A stretch of DNA of 64,000 bases from the NCBI RefSeq assembly GCF_900187365.1, contig NZ_FYDG01000001.1, forward strand, positions 496,001 to 560,000. Reading direction: 5' to 3'. Made by a program: the position numbers and the translations under genes. The number at the start of each line of letters is the position of its first letter. Position 1 is the first letter of the stretch. Below the pieces are notes generated by a model. It ran no database searches. It saw nothing but the letters and a program-made list of their open reading frames with translations, and was not told the DNA's origin. Below are positions 61,310 through 64,000 of this stretch, one piece after another. The DNA comes from Rhodoblastus acidophilus. GTDB lineage: Bacteria; Pseudomonadota; Alphaproteobacteria; Rhizobiales; Beijerinckiaceae.

Positions 61310-64000
61310 ATGATGGAAAAAACATTCGATCCCGCCGCCGTTGAAAGCCGCATCGCGGCGGAATGGGAGCGCGTCGGCGCCTTCCGCGCCGGCCGCGCGG
61401 ACAGGGCCGGCGCGAAAACCTTCACAATCGTGATTCCGCCGCCCAACGTCACCGGCTCGCTGCACATGGGCCATGCGCTCAACAATACGCTGCAGGACAT
61501 TCTGTGCCGGTTCGAGCGCATGCGCGGCCGCGACGTGCTGTGGCAGCCTGGCACCGATCACGCCGGCATCGCCACGCAAATGGTGGTGGAGCGCCGTCTC
61601 GCCGCCGCCAAGGAGCCTGATCGCCGTACGCTCGGGCGCGAGAAATTCCTGGAGAAAGTCTGGACGTGGAAGGCGGAATCCGGCGGCGCCATCGTCAACC
61701 AGCTCAAGCGCCTCGGCGCTTCCTGCGACTGGTCGCGCGAGCGTTTCACCATGGACGCCGGCTCGTCCAAGGCGGTGCTCAAGGCGTTTGTCGAGCTTTA
61801 TCGCGCCGGCCTGATCTACAAGGACAAGCGCCTCGTCAACTGGGACCCGAAGCTGCTGACCGCCGTCTCCGACATCGAGGTGGTGGCGCAGACCGTCAAG
61901 GGACATCTCTACCATTTCAAATATCCGCTGGCCGACGAGAACGGCCGCGCCACCGAAGAATATATCGTGGTGGCGACCACCCGGCCGGAGACGCTGCTGG
62001 GCGACGCCGCCGTCGCCGTGCATCCCGACGATGAGCGCTACGCCCATCTGCAGGGCCGCAAGGTGGTGCTGCCGCTGGTCGGGCGCCTGATTCCCATCGT
62101 CGCCGACGAATATTCCGACCCAGAGAAGGGTTCGGGCGCGGTGAAGATCACCCCGGCGCACGATTTCAACGATTTCGAGGTCGGCGCCCGCCATGGCCTG
62201 CCGCTGATCAACATTCTCGACGCCGAAGCGCGGATTCTGGTGCGCGAGAACGAGGCGTTCCTTCAGGGCGTGATCGAGAACGACGATCTCGCGGAGACGC
62301 TGGAGAGCCTGCACGGCCTCACCCGCGAGGAGGCGCGCAAGGCGGTGCTGGCGGCCATGGACGCGCGCGGCCTGGTGGCGACCGTTGAGTCGCATGAGCA
62401 TCAGGTGCCGCACGGCGACCGCTCCGGCGTGGTGATCGAGCCGTGGCTCACCGACCAATGGTATGTCGACGCCAAAGCCCTGGCCGTGGAAGCCCTCGCC
62501 GCCGTGCGCAAGGGCGACACGGTTTTCGTGCCGAAGAACTGGGAAAAGACCTATTTCGACTGGTTGGAGAACATCCAGCCCTGGTGCATTTCGCGGCAAT
62601 TGTGGTGGGGGCACCAGATCCCCGCGTGGTATGCGCCCTGGGGCTCGGTCTATGTCGCCGAGACCGAGGAGGAAGCGCTGGCCGACGCCCTCGCCGATGC
62701 GGTCAAGCGTGGGATTTACAGCGATTCCGAGGCCGACGCGCTCGCCAGCGACGCCGAGAAGTCGGCGGGCCTGCTCACCCGCGACGAGGACGTGCTCGAC
62801 ACCTGGTTCTCCTCGGGCCTGTGGCCGATGTCCACGCTGGGTTGGCCGGACGAGCCGAACGATCTGGCGCAGCGCTATTCCACCGATGTGCTGGTGACCG
62901 GCTTCGACATCATCTTCTTCTGGGTCGCCCGGATGATGATGTTCGGACTGCACTTCATGAAGAAGGTCCCGTTCAAGACCGTCTATCTCCACGCGCTGGT
63001 GCGCGACGAGAAGGGCGCGAAAATGTCGAAGTCGAAGGGGAACGTCATCGACCCCCTGCAACTGATCGACAGCTATGGCGCGGACGCGCTGCGGTTTACG
63101 CTGGCGGCGATGGCGGCGCAGGGCCGCGACATTAAGCTCGCCACCAGCCGCGTCGAGGGCTATCGCAATTTCGCGACCAAGCTGTGGAACGCCGCGCGCT
63201 TCGCCGAGATGAACCAGTGCTTCGCGCGGCCGGGCTTCGACGCGATGCGGGTCAACGAGACGCTGAACAAATGGATTCTCGGCGAGACGGCGCGCGCCGT
63301 GGCCGAGGTCGAAGCGGCGCTCGTCGCCTATCGCTTCAACGACGCCGCGCAGGCCGCCTATCGCTTCGTCTGGAACATTCTGTGCGACTGGCATCTTGAG
63401 CTGGCCAAGCCGCTGCTGCAGGGCGAGGACGGCCCGGCCAAGCAGGAGACGCGCGAGACCATCGCCTTCGTGCTCGACCAGAGCGCGAAACTGCTGCATC
63501 CGTTCATGCCCTTCATCACCGAGGAGCTGTGGGCCATCGCCGGCGAGCGCAACCCGCGCGAGAGCGTGCTGGCGCTGACGCTTTGGCCCGATCTCAAGGG
63601 GCTGGAGAACGCCCAGGCCGAGGCCGAAATCGGCCGCGTGGTCGATCTGGTGTCGCAGGTGCGCTCGGTGCGCGCCGAAATGAACGTGCCCGCCGCCGCG
63701 CAGATTCCGCTGGTTCTGGTCGCCGCCTCCGAGACCGACCAGGCCCATGCGCGGCGCTGGGAGGAGACGCTCAAGCGGCTGGCGCGGCTGTCGGAGATTT
63801 CGTTCGCCGACGCGGCGCCGGCGCAGGCGGTGCAGGTGGTGTCGCGCGGCACCGTGCTGGCGCTGCCGCTGGCGGGCGTGATCGACTTCGCCGCCGAGCG
63901 CGCGCGGCTGCAAAAAGCCATCGCCGCCGAGCACAAGGAGATCGGCAAGATCGACGCCAAGCTCGGCAACGCCGATTTCCTGCGCCGCGCGCCGGAAGAG
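61310..64000 (+). CDS. valS: Valyl-tRNA synthetase (3' end beyond window)
   Basis: Class I aminoacyl-tRNA synthetase charging tRNA-Val. 897 codons are visible and the frame is still open at the right edge, so only the last few dozen residues are missing. The ATP-binding HMGH motif is at 61463-61474 ([16 protein letters not shown]), the editing (CP1) domain follows with [19 protein letters not shown], and KMSKS is at 63020-63034 ([14 protein letters not shown]). The C-terminal coiled coil ([21 protein letters not shown]) is reached. Two ATG codons stand in tandem at 61310 and 61313, without a good ribosome binding site upstream. It is not closed by any stop within the window. Confidence 0.97.
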   Translation, partial: MMEKTFDPAAVESRIAAEWERVGAFRAGRADRAGAKTFTIVIPPPNVTGSLHMGHALNNTLQDILCRFERMRGRDVLWQPGTDHAGIATQMVVERRLAAAKEPDRRTLGREKFLEKVWTWKAESGGAIVNQLKRLGASCDWSRERFTMDAGSSKAVLKAFVELYRAGLIYKDKRLVNWDPKLLTAVSDIEVVAQTVKGHLYHFKYPLADENGRATEEYIVVATTRPETLLGDAAVAVHPDDERYAHLQGRKVVLPLVGRLIPIVADEYSDPEKGSGAVKITPAHDFNDFEVGARHGLPLINILDAEARILVRENEAFLQGVIENDDLAETLESLHGLTREEARKAVLAAMDARGLVATVESHEHQVPHGDRSGVVIEPWLTDQWYVDAKALAVEALAAVRKGDTVFVPKNWEKTYFDWLENIQPWCISRQLWWGHQIPAWYAPWGSVYVAETEEEALADALADAVKRGIYSDSEADALASDAEKSAGLLTRDEDVLDTWFSSGLWPMSTLGWPDEPNDLAQRYSTDVLVTGFDIIFFWVARMMMFGLHFMKKVPFKTVYLHALVRDEKGAKMSKSKGNVIDPLQLIDSYGADALRFTLAAMAAQGRDIKLATSRVEGYRNFATKLWNAARFAEMNQCFARPGFDAMRVNETLNKWILGETARAVAEVEAALVAYRFNDAAQAAYRFVWNILCDWHLELAKPLLQGEDGPAKQETRETIAFVLDQSAKLLHPFMPFITEELWAIAGERNPRESVLALTLWPDLKGLENAQAEAEIGRVVDLVSQVRSVRAEMNVPAAAQIPLVLVAASETDQAHARRWEETLKRLARLSEISFADAAPAQAVQVVSRGTVLALPLAGVIDFAAERARLQKAIAAEHKEIGKIDAKLGNADFLRRAPEE

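Noticed and set aside
60419..63934. 1171-codon minus-strand open frame over irr and valS
   Set aside because: The plus strand holds irr and valS with HIGH and KMSKS motifs. The antisense product is His/Arg/Gly-rich nonsense.

Overview
This 64 kb window is GC-rich chromosomal DNA from an alphaproteobacterium, most likely of the Rhizobiales (Hyphomicrobiales). The markers are a MipZ division ATPase, a PopZ/DUF2497 pole protein between tolC and valS, an Irr-type Fur regulator, an HWE-family histidine kinase and a NasS/NasT nitrate regulatory pair. The genus cannot be fixed from the sequence alone. Most of the window reads as core chromosome. No phage, plasmid, IS element or CRISPR array is visible.

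Layout. 0.1-5 kb: mipZ, cobU, a small XRE regulator (minus strand), aroQ and a FUSC-type membrane protein. 5-16 kb: an assimilatory nitrate island in the order nasT-nasS, then nirB-nirD, nasA, a NarK-type transporter broken by a one-base frameshift, and a PP2C phosphatase/Ser-Thr kinase fusion. Upstream of nirB lie a sigma-54-type promoter and, starting about where its transcript should begin, two hairpins with A1/G4 hexaloops, the signature of an ANTAR (NasT) RNA target. Nitrogen limitation (sigma-54) and nitrate (NasS/NasT) therefore probably both gate the operon. Two copies of a ~150 bp element with 39 bp inverted ends flank nasA-narK. 16-21 kb: an exported cache-domain protein, a TauE/SafE exporter, an EF-G paralogue with altered GTPase motifs, a Crp/Fnr regulator and a divergent small gene.

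21-33 kb: rplK-rplA-rplJ-rplL-rpoB-rpoC with long leaders, ended by a strong terminator. nusG and rpsL, the usual neighbours, are absent. 33-37 kb: surface-glycan and lipid A genes (WaaE-like, DUF707, two divergent GT25 enzymes, LpxL-like). 37.5-47 kb: a tripartite RND efflux system with outer-membrane lipoprotein, adaptor and two different pumps (MdtABC-like). 47-50 kb: tRNA-Ser(UGA), a short AT-richer stretch with a 38-codon ORF, coaD, two cyclophilins (one exported, one cytosolic) and an FkbM methyltransferase. 50-57 kb: an exported Pro/Ala-rich protein, a PAP2 phosphatase, an orphan HWE sensor kinase, a B12-binding radical SAM protein and a DUF4337 protein. 57-64 kb: pcm-like, tolC, popZ, irr (with a candidate iron-control element upstream), a small ORF and valS, which runs off the right edge.

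Start codons were moved from the longest open frame wherever a Shine-Dalgarno sequence, signal peptide or family N-terminus favoured an internal start. All functional calls rest on motif recognition by eye, without database searches.
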